Below, piece after piece: positions 1 to 7,569 of a stretch of 49,009 bases of DNA. The DNA comes from JACRBE01 sp964429005 (lineage in GTDB: Bacteria > Chlamydiota > Chlamydiia > Chlamydiales > JACRBE01), in the NCBI GenBank assembly GCA_964429005.1, contig CAYSAJ010000013.1, forward strand, positions 1 to 49,009, in the 5' to 3' direction. A program made the position numbers and the translations under genes. The notes under the pieces are model-generated. The model did not search any database. It was given only the letters and a program-made list of their open reading frames with translations, and was not told the DNA's origin. The first letter of the stretch is position 1. Each line of letters opens with the position of its first letter.

Positions 1-360
1 GGCTGAAAAGACTAGATATTTATCTCTTTTCCGGTAGCGGACAAAATTAAACACTATCACCATAATCGGCCACAAGTAGTTAATCAAGTCAATTTGAACT
101 GGGGGTGCAAAGTAGAAAGCAGTATAGTAGCAAAGTTCAGACCCTGCGAAGAAAAGAGCGCCCCAAAGCCAGTGCTTCTTATATTGAAAAACAAACCTAA
201 AATTCTTGTTAATAGCCCCTCTTACGAAAGAAATAAAAGCTGTAGCAAACATGATCGTAGCAGACAGCTGGAATGGGGGGATATCACCCAAGAATAGGAG
301 AACGGAGGCCGACATAGACCACAAAAAAAGAGCGAATACGCCGTAAATATTTCCTGTAAT
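1..360 (-). CDS. DMT/EamA-family exporter, N-terminal part (cut by window edge)
   Basis: Reading the minus strand gives 120 codons without a stop that run off the window. The product has at least three hydrophobic segments and carries NYLWP about 90 residues in, a motif seen in the aromatic-amino-acid exporter YddG and related drug/metabolite transporters; the spacing from the N-terminal ALFLWS stretch also fits that family. It probably exports a small metabolite across the inner membrane; the substrate cannot be read. There is no ATG, GTG or TTG between an in-frame TAG upstream and the first transmembrane segment. The best start is ATT at 360-358, with AAGAAGGA (370-377) nine bases upstream. 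The upstream gene stops at 377, so the two are translationally close and likely one operon. Family call fairly sure; start codon inferred. Confidence 0.8.
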   Translation of the reverse strand, partial: MTGNIYGVFALFLWSMSASVLLFLGDIPPFQLSATIMFATAFISFVRGAINKNFRFVFQYKKHWLWGALFFAGSELCYYTAFYFAPPVQIDLINYLWPIMVIVFNFVRYRKRDKYLVFSA

Positions 361-376
361 AAAAGCCTGTCCTTCT

Positions 377-727
377 TTAAATTTCTTTATACCAAATAAG
401 TTTATTCGTAATAAGTCCTATTAACCACACAACCACCCCACCCCAGAATGCGCCCCAAAATGTAGTGATATGAACACCGTAGGAAATTTCACTGGCGAGC
501 CAGAATACAAATGCATTAACTACAAATGTAAAAAGGCCTAGGGTAAAAATAGTGATAGGAAGAGTTAAAATAGTTAAAACAGGGCGAACAATAGCATTCA
601 GAATGCCTACAACAAGCCCAAAAAAGAAAAGATCGGAAGTGCTTTTGACCTCAATTCCAGGTATGTGATGGGCAGTCAAAGCAACAGCCAGCATGGTCAA
701 AATCAATCGTAAAGCAAACAAAGTCAT
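377..727 (-). CDS. Phage-holin-family (YvlD-like) small membrane protein
   Basis: A 116-residue, almost wholly hydrophobic protein with four predicted membrane segments. The pattern of a short N-terminal helix, a conserved GILNAIVRPVL stretch near residue 60, then PIT and a glycine/tryptophan-rich C-terminal pair is typical of the mycobacterial-holin-like superfamily IV / YvlD proteins, which are ordinary chromosomal membrane proteins of unknown role and not evidence of a prophage. I chose ATG at 727 because AAAAGG lies six bases upstream and because the stop of the small ORF before it overlaps this ATG as ATGA. A GTG at 733 is possible. It precedes the DMT exporter by 16 bp. Confidence 0.8.
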   Translation of the reverse strand: MTLFALRLILTMLAVALTAHHIPGIEVKSTSDLFFFGLVVGILNAIVRPVLTILTLPITIFTLGLFTFVVNAFVFWLASEISYGVHITTFWGAFWGGVVVWLIGLITNKLIWYKEI

Positions 728-885
728 ATCCACCCTTTTCTAAGAGATTTGACTCTTAGCTTTGGTAATAGTGTTAGCGATGGTTGAGCTTTATTTAGGG
801 AACCTTTGGCCTGCAAAAACAGGGTAAGACAAAATGTCCTTGGAAGCTTTTTTATCAAAGAAAAAAGACTAACCACAGGATTCAT
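724..885 (-). CDS. Possible small ORF, 53 aa, coupled to the holin-like gene
   Basis: A short reading frame beginning at ATG 885 with a good GAGGTGAAGGA ribosome site just upstream and ending in TGA that overlaps the ATG of the next gene (ATGA). The product is basic, with a hydrophobic stretch near its start, and has no recognisable domain. The ribosome site and the overlap are the only support; composition alone would not distinguish it from chance. It may be a leader peptide for the membrane-protein operon. Confidence 0.3.
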   Translation of the reverse strand: MNPVVSLFSLIKKLPRTFCLTLFLQAKGSLNKAQPSLTLLPKLRVKSLRKGWI

Positions 886-1080
886 TTCCTTCACCTCTTT
901 CGCCTTGCTTTTCGATTGATGCAATGTGTCACGTTGAAACCCCTAAATCTGGCGCTAGAATAACAGATAAACTGGGATTTTTTCTATGAATTCCTTTGTG
1001 AAAAAAAAATTTTATGTTTGAAGCTTGAAAAGGTATACGTGAACTTGAGGATTCAATGGCGATTTTCAAGTCTATACCCC

Positions 1081-1114
1081 TATAATACTATTGATCTCAT
1101 CGATATAATATAAT
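1081..1114 (+). promoter_or_regulatory. Clustered -10-like boxes upstream of the PLP gene
   Basis: TATAAT occurs at 1081-1086 and as an overlapping pair at 1104-1109 and 1109-1114, 32 to 65 bases before the ATG at 1146. No convincing TTGACA-like -35 lies at 16-18 bases from any of them, so this is only a likely promoter region. The 886-1145 gap separates divergent genes and otherwise holds A+T-rich sequence. Confidence 0.35.
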
Positions 1115-1145
1115 CGTTGTTCATAGCAATTTTTTTTTGAAACTT

Positions 1146-2153
1146 ATGAAGCCTCCCCTAGAAACACTATCGAATTATTTTTTGGAAGAATTAAAAAGTC
1201 GAGTTCATCCTCTTCATTCTCTGACTTTTAACGGATTAAATTCTTTTGTCAAAAGGGACGATGAATTAAGCTTTTCAAGCAGCGGATCCAAGGTGAGAAA
1301 GCTTTCGTCTCTAATTCCCTCAATAAAATCAAAAAAACCTAGAAAAGTAGGGGTAATTGGATCTGAACTCTCTCATTTCGTTTTAGCTTTAACCCAAAGA
1401 CTTATTGAAAATCGAATCCCTTTTATATGTTATCTAAAAAAAGCTCACAAAGAGCAGTTTCAGGGAAACTCCCTCCTTTTGCGGTTGCTAAGACCAGAAA
1501 TTGTCTGGATAAACTCCTCTGATTGGGGTCAAGTTGAGCCCTTTGCGAAAAAATCTTGCGACCTTATTATTCCAGAGGGAGGCTTTTTGCTTGAAGCTTG
1601 GGAGGGGTGTTGCTCTCTCGCTTTAGATGTGGCTAGAAACGAAGAAGAAATAGGAGTCCATTTTGATCATATCGTAGTAGACGCAGGTTCTTCATTTACT
1701 GCTATATCTCTAATCCTATTTTATGCCCTTTATCCCTCTTCTAAAATTGTTCATGTCGTTTCATGCGCCGACTCAGAAGAAACATTTAAGAACAAGCTTG
1801 AGGAATTGAAAAAGCAAATCCGATCAAAATATCTTTTTGAAGAAGATATCCCCCTAACTTATAAATTTTACAGACCTGTCAGCGGAAAGTCATTCGGCAG
1901 TACACCTCAAGTGATTTTTAATTACATCCAGAAATTTGCTCAAACAGAAGGTGTTCTACTCGACCCCCTTTATTCCGCTAAATTATTCCAAACTTTTGAG
2001 ACTTCCATTTCTCCACCTCTAAAAGGCAACGCCCTAGTGATCCATTCTGGAGGTGGAACTTCATTGTTTAGTTTTGGACCATCGCTATTGGGGCTGGACG
2101 CTTTCTCCAGTAAAGAGGGCCGTAATCATAAGAAAGCTGCTCCCCTTGCTTGA
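1146..2153 (+). CDS. Divergent PLP-dependent enzyme, D-cysteine desulfhydrase / ACC deaminase family
   Basis: About 335 residues in the tryptophan-synthase-beta fold of PLP enzymes. Visible landmarks are VKRDDE followed by GSKVRKL (the Lys after GS aligns with the PLP lysine of GNKVRKL), EGVLLDPLYSAK near the C-terminus, and VIHSGGGTSLF, matching the phosphate-binding end of the family. The usual QSNH motif after the second strand is replaced by ELSH, so the cofactor/substrate contact is altered and activity cannot be assumed. Several family glycines are also changed. Start: ATG 1146; TTG at 1137 in the same frame is an alternative, neither with a strong ribosome site. The last 86 bases overlap the 3' end of the convergent SET-domain gene. 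It could deaminate small amino acids such as D-cysteine, but this is inference. Confidence 0.7.
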   Translation: MKPPLETLSNYFLEELKSRVHPLHSLTFNGLNSFVKRDDELSFSSSGSKVRKLSSLIPSIKSKKPRKVGVIGSELSHFVLALTQRLIENRIPFICYLKKAHKEQFQGNSLLLRLLRPEIVWINSSDWGQVEPFAKKSCDLIIPEGGFLLEAWEGCCSLALDVARNEEEIGVHFDHIVVDAGSSFTAISLILFYALYPSSKIVHVVSCADSEETFKNKLEELKKQIRSKYLFEEDIPLTYKFYRPVSGKSFGSTPQVIFNYIQKFAQTEGVLLDPLYSAKLFQTFETSISPPLKGNALVIHSGGGTSLFSFGPSLLGLDAFSSKEGRNHKKAAPLA

Positions 2154-2769
2154 TCAACCGATTTGCATAAAGTATGACATGACAGATCCCATCTTTCTCC
2201 ATCCATCTTGAAAACAAATTGGGCTCATCACTATGGTTAATAAACCGGGTGTGGTTTCCAAAATCTTTAGCATCAATTACAAAAGGTGAGTCTTTATTGC
2301 AAATCGGAAATCCAAATACATAGTCATTGAGTTCATCTTTTCTTCGACTTCGCTTCCTGACAATTCCTGCGTATTCCCCGATATATGAATATTGAGAAAT
2401 GTCTTCCAAAGCGACAACGCCAAACCCAACTATGGAATCTATTTTCTTGATGAGCAGCCTAGGATGGATTCCTCGCTCAAATTCTTGCAAAAACATCGCC
2501 TTTGCCCACAGTGCCATTTGATGCGGTATTTCGTTAGAAAGTTGAAGTTTGGTTTTTTCTTTTAGCCTCGCATAATCTGTATAGTCCGCTATAAAAAGAT
2601 GATCTATATAATTGACTTTGAAGTTTTCAAAGTAGTTTTTTTCTGAAAGGGGCTCTATGTTGCCATTCCAAAGAACGCAGATATTCTTACAAGGCTTTAA
2701 AGAGCTTTTAGAAAGAAATACAGAGGGACAATCGCTTTCCTGCTTCTTGTTAAAGCCCCAATTAAGCAT
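2068..2769 (-). CDS. SET-domain lysine methyltransferase (NUE-like)
   Basis: A 233-residue protein whose C-terminal 130 residues form a SET domain: GFGVVALEDI with IGEYAG (SAM-binding strand), RFINHSDEPNL (the NHS knot motif) and GEQLSYDYG (catalytic Tyr). The N-terminal 100 residues are unlike known domains. Chlamydiae carry a small SET protein (NUE, CT737 in C. trachomatis) reported to be secreted and to methylate histones; length and architecture here fit that group. No signal peptide is seen, so delivery would have to be type III. An alternative target is the bacterium's own lysine-rich histone-like protein. Start ATG 2769 has AGGAGG eight bases upstream. The 3' end overlaps the PLP gene on the other strand. 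Confidence 0.88.
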   Translation of the reverse strand: MLNWGFNKKQESDCPSVFLSKSSLKPCKNICVLWNGNIEPLSEKNYFENFKVNYIDHLFIADYTDYARLKEKTKLQLSNEIPHQMALWAKAMFLQEFERGIHPRLLIKKIDSIVGFGVVALEDISQYSYIGEYAGIVRKRSRRKDELNDYVFGFPICNKDSPFVIDAKDFGNHTRFINHSDEPNLFSRWMEKDGICHVILYANRLIKQGEQLSYDYGPLYWRKRPAPIAMVQN

Positions 2770-2846
2770 TTACAAATCCTCCTGTATGTTATCGTTTGTA
2801 TTCTTTTAAGAACAAAACTTCAACCTCAAACACCACACATAGGCTT

Positions 2847-3923
2847 TTAAGAATCTACAGGAACTACAACAGTGATGGGCCCTACCCCCGCTCCAGGCTG
2901 GATTGAAGCTCCGGCATGCGCGGAGGCTGCAGGAAGTATATTCGGAGGTGGAGCTCTATCATCTACTTCCCCGCTCCGTAAAGATCCATTTGTTGCTCTC
3001 CCTACTTCCTCTGAACTTGGGGCGCCAGCTAAACCGGGATGAGAAGCTTCTCCATCTTCACTTCCCAAAACAAGAGGCATAATCACCGGAGAAAGACGTT
3101 CCCGAGATCGCCCTGTTCCAGCTCCCGCAACACTTTCGACCCCTGTCAATGAAACCCTACGAGAAGCTGTTAACCGGGACATTGCATGACGACTTAATTC
3201 CTCAATCCTTCCATCAACATGAGCTCTAAATATTCGAAGAAGCTCAGCTTGTTTTGTTGCATCAGGAACCCTTTCGATTTGGGAAGTCAAATCAGCGATC
3301 AACCTTCCTCTTGCGGTTGGATTTGAAGCTACTAATGTTCTACATAGTCCTCTAAATTCATCGGTAGAAATATCAGAAACCCTACTTGCCCGTAGAATCG
3401 TACCCATTGTCTTCATAAATTCAAGAGTTGCTTTTGCAGCGTTTACAACATCTCGAGCCGTAATCATTCCTTCTAAAGCTTGCCTAGTGACAATACGAGC
3501 GTTTATTCTTTCAGAAACTACAGTTCCTAAAGCACCAAAAGTTACAGCTCCAGCTAGCGCCACATCCGATGCAACACTGCTTGGAATGGGGGTATACTTT
3601 GAAGCATAACTAGAACCTCCGGATAAAAGAGCAACAACAGTCAAAATTCGGGGCCATTTCGACTGTCCAATCCACAAAAAAGTAGGTTCTTTTGTTGTTT
3701 CATCGAGCCTTCTTGCAACCTCATTCAGAAGAGCTTCCATAGAACGGGTAATCGTCTCTAGTTTACTGGTCGCTCCACTAAAATCTTCAGCTGGCCCTCC
3801 TTCTGCCTCAGTGCGACGTTGACGAGTGCTAATTTTCCCAATTTCTTCATCAAGATTGTTTCGATATTCATTTAACTCTCTTTGAAGTTGAGGAACTGTT
3901 TTTGCTCTTAAAGCTATGTCCAT
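2847..3923 (-). CDS. Inclusion-membrane/effector-like protein, 358 aa
   Basis: No family recognised. The N-terminal 80 residues are charged and helical, then come two hydrophobic stretches at about 92-105 and 117-137 separated by a short polar turn, a second helical region to about 260, and a disordered Pro/Ser/Gly/Ala tail. A closely spaced hydrophobic bilobe without a Sec signal is the hallmark of chlamydial Inc proteins. The gene is visibly richer in G+C than its neighbours. Start ATG 3923 follows GGAGAGG, which lies inside the last codons of the upstream gene (stop at 3926), so the two are translationally coupled. The same helix-bilobe-helix-tail layout is present in that upstream gene, suggesting distant paralogs. 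Function unknown; role as secreted membrane protein is inferred from layout. Confidence 0.6.
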   Translation of the reverse strand: MDIALRAKTVPQLQRELNEYRNNLDEEIGKISTRQRRTEAEGGPAEDFSGATSKLETITRSMEALLNEVARRLDETTKEPTFLWIGQSKWPRILTVVALLSGGSSYASKYTPIPSSVASDVALAGAVTFGALGTVVSERINARIVTRQALEGMITARDVVNAAKATLEFMKTMGTILRASRVSDISTDEFRGLCRTLVASNPTARGRLIADLTSQIERVPDATKQAELLRIFRAHVDGRIEELSRHAMSRLTASRRVSLTGVESVAGAGTGRSRERLSPVIMPLVLGSEDGEASHPGLAGAPSSEEVGRATNGSLRSGEVDDRAPPPNILPAASAHAGASIQPGAGVGPITVVVPVDS

Positions 3924-3925
3924 AT

Positions 3926-5089
3926 TTACACCTCTCCTTGACTTCTTACATCAACAACGACAGCCTCTAAAGGAGCAGCCCCTGGCGCATCCTCTGCCGA
4001 TGCACTTCTTCTCACTGAACCCAAAGATGTGGCTCTATCTGGATGCCCCGCTCCAATAATTGAAGCATCGCTTCTGGTAGGTGTCGTTGAACTTAAAGGA
4101 GGAATCGATCCAATTCTAATTAAAGCTGTCCCCCCTACGTTTCTACGATCGCCCTCTCTCATCTCTTCGATAACTTGCATAGCAACCCCCCAAACATCTC
4201 TTGGAGGACTCGCAGTCCTTCCTTCTATGCCAACGACTGCAGCATCGCTTACGATCACGCCCACACCAGCACCCCTAGAGTCAGGAGTGGCTGTCATATC
4301 ACGCTCTGTTGCAGCATGAAGTGGGGTTATAGCTCGGCCTCCATACTGCCCGACTGCATGCTTAAACATACACCTAGCATTTTCCGCTTTTGAACTAGGG
4401 CTTCCACCACTCTCGATCGCTTCGACAGCAGCAAGCGTTGATAAGAACTCACCAACAACACCTTTGACACCCTCTTCTCCCTCAGGAGCCGTTCTATCGA
4501 TTTTAAGTCTATTTTCGAACATGTTAGCGAGTAGTTTAGCTCGTCCAACCAAACTCAAAGCACCTGCGCCGGCCATACTTTGCAGAGCTGCTTCTTGAGA
4601 GGTCTCTTTAGCTCTTATGGAAGCCTGATAAGCATTCCAATAGCTAATCACTTTGCTACCAATAAACAATCCGATTGAAGCATATAGAGTGCCGTTCAAT
4701 TGAAATCTTTCATCAGAGGGTAAAGTGGCTTGGTTATAAATGAAAGTTCCAATAGCTACCCCATCTGCTCCCATTTCTGTGAGGCGAGAAATATAACTCC
4801 AGCAGCATGAAGGAGGAGTCTTTTCTGGTATAGATCGAAGAATTTTAATGGCTAATTCTTGAATTCTTGACACCTCAGCAAGGCCTTCATGAATTTCACC
4901 CATTTCTGCCGAATAATCTACGGGACTCCAATCCCCTACTTCAGCTCTACTTTTAAATACGGCAAGTATAGCATCACTGTTTCTCTCAACTCTTTTCATT
5001 TGTGTTTCAAAATCATGAGCGAGTTTTTCTGGAGATATAGTAGAGTCATGTCTGCAACAAGCCATGACACGAGAGCAACATCCAAACAT
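3926..5089 (-). CDS. Inclusion-membrane/effector-like protein, 387 aa, Cys-rich N-terminus
   Basis: No family recognised. I start it at ATG 5089 (AGGA a few bases before) because the longer frame from 5164 would overlap the end of aroDE and add a stretch encoded by very A+T-rich, promoter-like DNA. The product opens with several cysteines (CC at residues 4-5 and 11-12), then charged helices, a hydrophobic bilobe at roughly 100-155, a long helical part and a low-complexity tail with many Thr, Ser, Gly and Arg. This resembles the gene that follows it by 2 bp. Higher G+C than the aro genes. It lies directly downstream of aroDE on the same strand, 60 bp apart, so either its own promoter at 5090-5148 or read-through drives it. 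Probably a secreted membrane-associated protein; inferred only. Confidence 0.58.
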   Translation of the reverse strand: MFGCCSRVMACCRHDSTISPEKLAHDFETQMKRVERNSDAILAVFKSRAEVGDWSPVDYSAEMGEIHEGLAEVSRIQELAIKILRSIPEKTPPSCCWSYISRLTEMGADGVAIGTFIYNQATLPSDERFQLNGTLYASIGLFIGSKVISYWNAYQASIRAKETSQEAALQSMAGAGALSLVGRAKLLANMFENRLKIDRTAPEGEEGVKGVVGEFLSTLAAVEAIESGGSPSSKAENARCMFKHAVGQYGGRAITPLHAATERDMTATPDSRGAGVGVIVSDAAVVGIEGRTASPPRDVWGVAMQVIEEMREGDRRNVGGTALIRIGSIPPLSSTTPTRSDASIIGAGHPDRATSLGSVRRSASAEDAPGAAPLEAVVVDVRSQGEV

Positions 5090-5148
5090 AAAATTCCTGG
5101 GTTGAAAAACAATTATAAAAATATTTTTAAGAATATGTAAAGATATTT

Positions 5149-6492
5149 TTAAAACTGATCCCACACAAAAAATTGAAACGATGCTTGCAAAGCATACATT
5201 TCTTGACCAAAGATCAGATCACACATTTTGTCTTGCGCGCAAAGCAAAAAGGGCGTCCATTGAGGGTTAGAAATTACATCGAACACGACTTTTTCGGGAT
5301 AGATGTATTGAGTTTCAATAGGCATAGATATGCTATCCATTCCCACAGATGTTGCATTAATGAGCACATCATAATCTTCTCCAGCATAGAATCTGCCTCC
5401 ATAATTTTCTAGAAGAGGGATAACATTCTCTTTGGTTCTGTTAAGATAAAAAAGGGTGCAGTTTCTGGCAAAAAGGAGATGACTTATAACGTGAGCTACT
5501 CCCCCCGATCCGATGACTAACACTTTTTTAGATTCAACCCTATACTTATCAAAAATTTTTCCTAAAGCATAGGCATCACTATTAAAACCTTTCCATGTTT
5601 GCGCAAACACTAACGTATTAATGATGCCTAGTTGATGAGAAATGAAATCAGAGAAAAGGCTTAAATCGGAAAAGGACCTTTTAAGTGGCATGGTGACGCT
5701 CAAGCCTCGAATACCTAGCTTTTGAAGTAGCGCTAGTCCTTCTTCACAATCTGTTTTGCCGATTTGGATTTTTAAATACCGAGCATCTACATTCATTAGG
5801 GAAAAGACTTCATTATGTGTTATATGTGACAAGCTTTTATCAACCGGATCACCAATAAGGGCATAAAATTTAGTGCTTCGTTGAATCGAGGGATAATGAT
5901 AAAGCTTGATCAATTCATCCAAACTAAATTGGCCATAAGGAGGCTGAGATTCTAAAGAGCAAAAGTGCAAAGCCCCACCTAGGGCTTTTGAAAAAACCCT
6001 TGTGAACTGCCCCTCTTTACCCATACAAAAAGCTGCGAGCTGACCATCTTGGTTTTGTGATAAGAAAAGCATGAGCCTTAACCCTTCTATTCCTTTGCTT
6101 GAGCGGATAACGATCTTATATATAGAAGCAGGAATTTTTCTCATTTCACGATAAAAGGCTACATAATCTGAAAGAGGTTCCCCATGAAATGAAAGAACGA
6201 TTTTCGTTTTAGGGCTTATTGATCGTATATTATCGAGAATATGAAGTGGAGCCCCATATTCGACATCGAGATAATCAGGTTTCCATGATGCCATCAAATA
6301 CAACTGCTCAGCATACTCTTCTTCCATTCTATTTTCTTTTCTGAAAGTGAGAAGAATCGGTTTATCTTGTAAACTCATAAATTGTTTTATTGTCTCATCA
6401 GATTCTTTACATAGATCCTTACGAATCTCGATGAGATCAACATCTTGGTGTGTTATGTTTGAGCCAAGTTTTCGAAGAGTAACAGCAAGCAT
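5149..6492 (-). CDS. aroDE: Bifunctional 3-dehydroquinate dehydratase (type I) / shikimate dehydrogenase
   Basis: Catalyses two consecutive shikimate-pathway steps: 3-dehydroquinate to dehydroshikimate and on to shikimate with NADPH. The N-terminal 210 residues are a type I dehydratase: IEIRKDL, LDVEYG, LSFHG (general-base His), YKIVIRSS with the Schiff-base Lys, and MGKEGQFTRVFSKALGG. The rest is shikimate dehydrogenase: GDPVDKSLSHITHN, VTMPLKR with the catalytic Lys, GFNSDAYAL with the Asn/Asp pair, VIGSGGVAHV for NADP and INATSVGM. The fusion, 447 aa, is the arrangement known in Chlamydia. Start ATG 6492 is right at the first beta strand and only 15 bp from the divergent aroB start, so its promoter must lie inside aroB. 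Its 3' neighbours are two effector-like genes. Confidence 0.96.
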   Translation of the reverse strand: MLAVTLRKLGSNITHQDVDLIEIRKDLCKESDETIKQFMSLQDKPILLTFRKENRMEEEYAEQLYLMASWKPDYLDVEYGAPLHILDNIRSISPKTKIVLSFHGEPLSDYVAFYREMRKIPASIYKIVIRSSKGIEGLRLMLFLSQNQDGQLAAFCMGKEGQFTRVFSKALGGALHFCSLESQPPYGQFSLDELIKLYHYPSIQRSTKFYALIGDPVDKSLSHITHNEVFSLMNVDARYLKIQIGKTDCEEGLALLQKLGIRGLSVTMPLKRSFSDLSLFSDFISHQLGIINTLVFAQTWKGFNSDAYALGKIFDKYRVESKKVLVIGSGGVAHVISHLLFARNCTLFYLNRTKENVIPLLENYGGRFYAGEDYDVLINATSVGMDSISMPIETQYIYPEKVVFDVISNPQWTPFLLCAQDKMCDLIFGQEMYALQASFQFFVWDQF

Positions 6493-6507
6493 AATAGGAG
6501 GGCCTTA

Positions 6508-7569
6508 GTGGATAGCGAGATAATATGGAATAATTTCTCAAAAAGTGTACACCCTTTTTTATCGTTAAAGGGCCCTTATTCACAAATGATCCTTATTGTG
6601 GACTCTCAGGTTGCAAAACTTTATTCCTCTCTTCTTTCTCTAATCGAAAAAGAGCTCCCGTCCCAGCTTATTGTGATCGAGGCGGGAGAACAGACAAAAA
6701 CAAGAAAGACAAAAGAGTGGATAGAAGATGAGCTCTTTCGTTTCAAGGCTCATAAAAACACACTTCTCGTCGCTTTAGGAGGTGGCGTTGTCTCTGACAT
6801 CACAGGATTTGTTGCCTCAACCTATTTTAGGGGCATAGCCTGGGTTTGTATTCCTACAACTTTGACAGGGATGATTGATGCATCTATAGGTGGCAAAACT
6901 GGTATAAACACTTCTTACGGCAAAAACACGATCGGAGCTTTCTACCCTCCCCATAAAATAGCGATTGACCCAGATTTTTTAAAAACACTTCCCGAAAAAG
7001 AGCGGGAAAATGGTTTTGCTGAATCGATCAAATATGGATGTCTTGCTGATCTAAGATTGCTTGACTCTAAAAAAGTGTATAAAAAAGATCCTCAAAATTT
7101 TTTAGAGTCGTGTATACAAATAAAAAGACATTTTATTGAAAGAGATCCCTACGACAAATCTATAAGAAGACATCTTAATTTAGGACACACGATTGGACAT
7201 GCTTTGGAGAATGCTTGGGACTATCGCCACACCCATGGTCAATGTGTAGCGATCGGACTCATCCTCGAGTCTCAATTAAATTTATTGCAAGGGCACCTAC
7301 CCCTTTCTGATTATAAAAAAATCTCACTAAGCGTAGAGCAACATTTCTCCTCATTGCCATGGGCAGATTTGCCTGACCCCCCTTTTCTTTATTCTCTTTG
7401 CCAAAGAGATAAAAAAAACGATTCAAAGGACCCATTGATCACCTTGTTATCTGATATTGGCAAGGTGGTGTCTCAAAAAAAGCAATTTACTACATTTACA
7501 CAAAACACGCTTGAACAAGCCTACGAGGAACTTCTTCATGGACATCACAATTATACCCTCAAAAATTAA
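6508..7569 (+). CDS. aroB: 3-dehydroquinate synthase
   Basis: Converts DAHP to 3-dehydroquinate using NAD and a divalent metal in the cytoplasm. Motifs: GEQTKT at 60-65, LGGGVVSDITGF near 90 (NAD), PTTLTGMIDASIGGKTGIN at 116-134, and the metal ligands E172 (GFAESIKYG), H227 (LGHTIGH) and H243 (HTHGQ), all intact. Length 353 aa is normal. The start is GTG 6508, set by AGGAGGG five bases upstream. First gene of a plus-strand aro cluster; its end overlaps aroA by 32 bases. Confidence 0.97.
   Translation: MDSEIIWNNFSKSVHPFLSLKGPYSQMILIVDSQVAKLYSSLLSLIEKELPSQLIVIEAGEQTKTRKTKEWIEDELFRFKAHKNTLLVALGGGVVSDITGFVASTYFRGIAWVCIPTTLTGMIDASIGGKTGINTSYGKNTIGAFYPPHKIAIDPDFLKTLPEKERENGFAESIKYGCLADLRLLDSKKVYKKDPQNFLESCIQIKRHFIERDPYDKSIRRHLNLGHTIGHALENAWDYRHTHGQCVAIGLILESQLNLLQGHLPLSDYKKISLSVEQHFSSLPWADLPDPPFLYSLCQRDKKNDSKDPLITLLSDIGKVVSQKKQFTTFTQNTLEQAYEELLHGHHNYTLKN

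Noticed and set aside
94..297. A 67-residue plus-strand reading frame over the DMT exporter
   Set aside because: It is the antisense of the transporter gene; composition has no protein-like pattern and no ribosome site.
377..727. Holin-like gene as a sign of a prophage
   Set aside because: No lysin, structural or integrase gene is nearby and this superfamily is common on chromosomes.
2801..2852. Direct repeat CTTTTAAGAA near the end of the 358-aa gene
   Set aside because: Only two short A+T-rich copies; likely chance.
4029..4319. Reading frames opposite the 387-aa effector-like gene
   Set aside because: Open only because the true gene has few codons giving stops on the other strand; no ribosome site or conserved motif.
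7457..7537. Longer N-terminus for EPSP synthase
   Set aside because: It overlaps aroB in another frame and the family begins at the ATG 7538, which has its own ribosome site.
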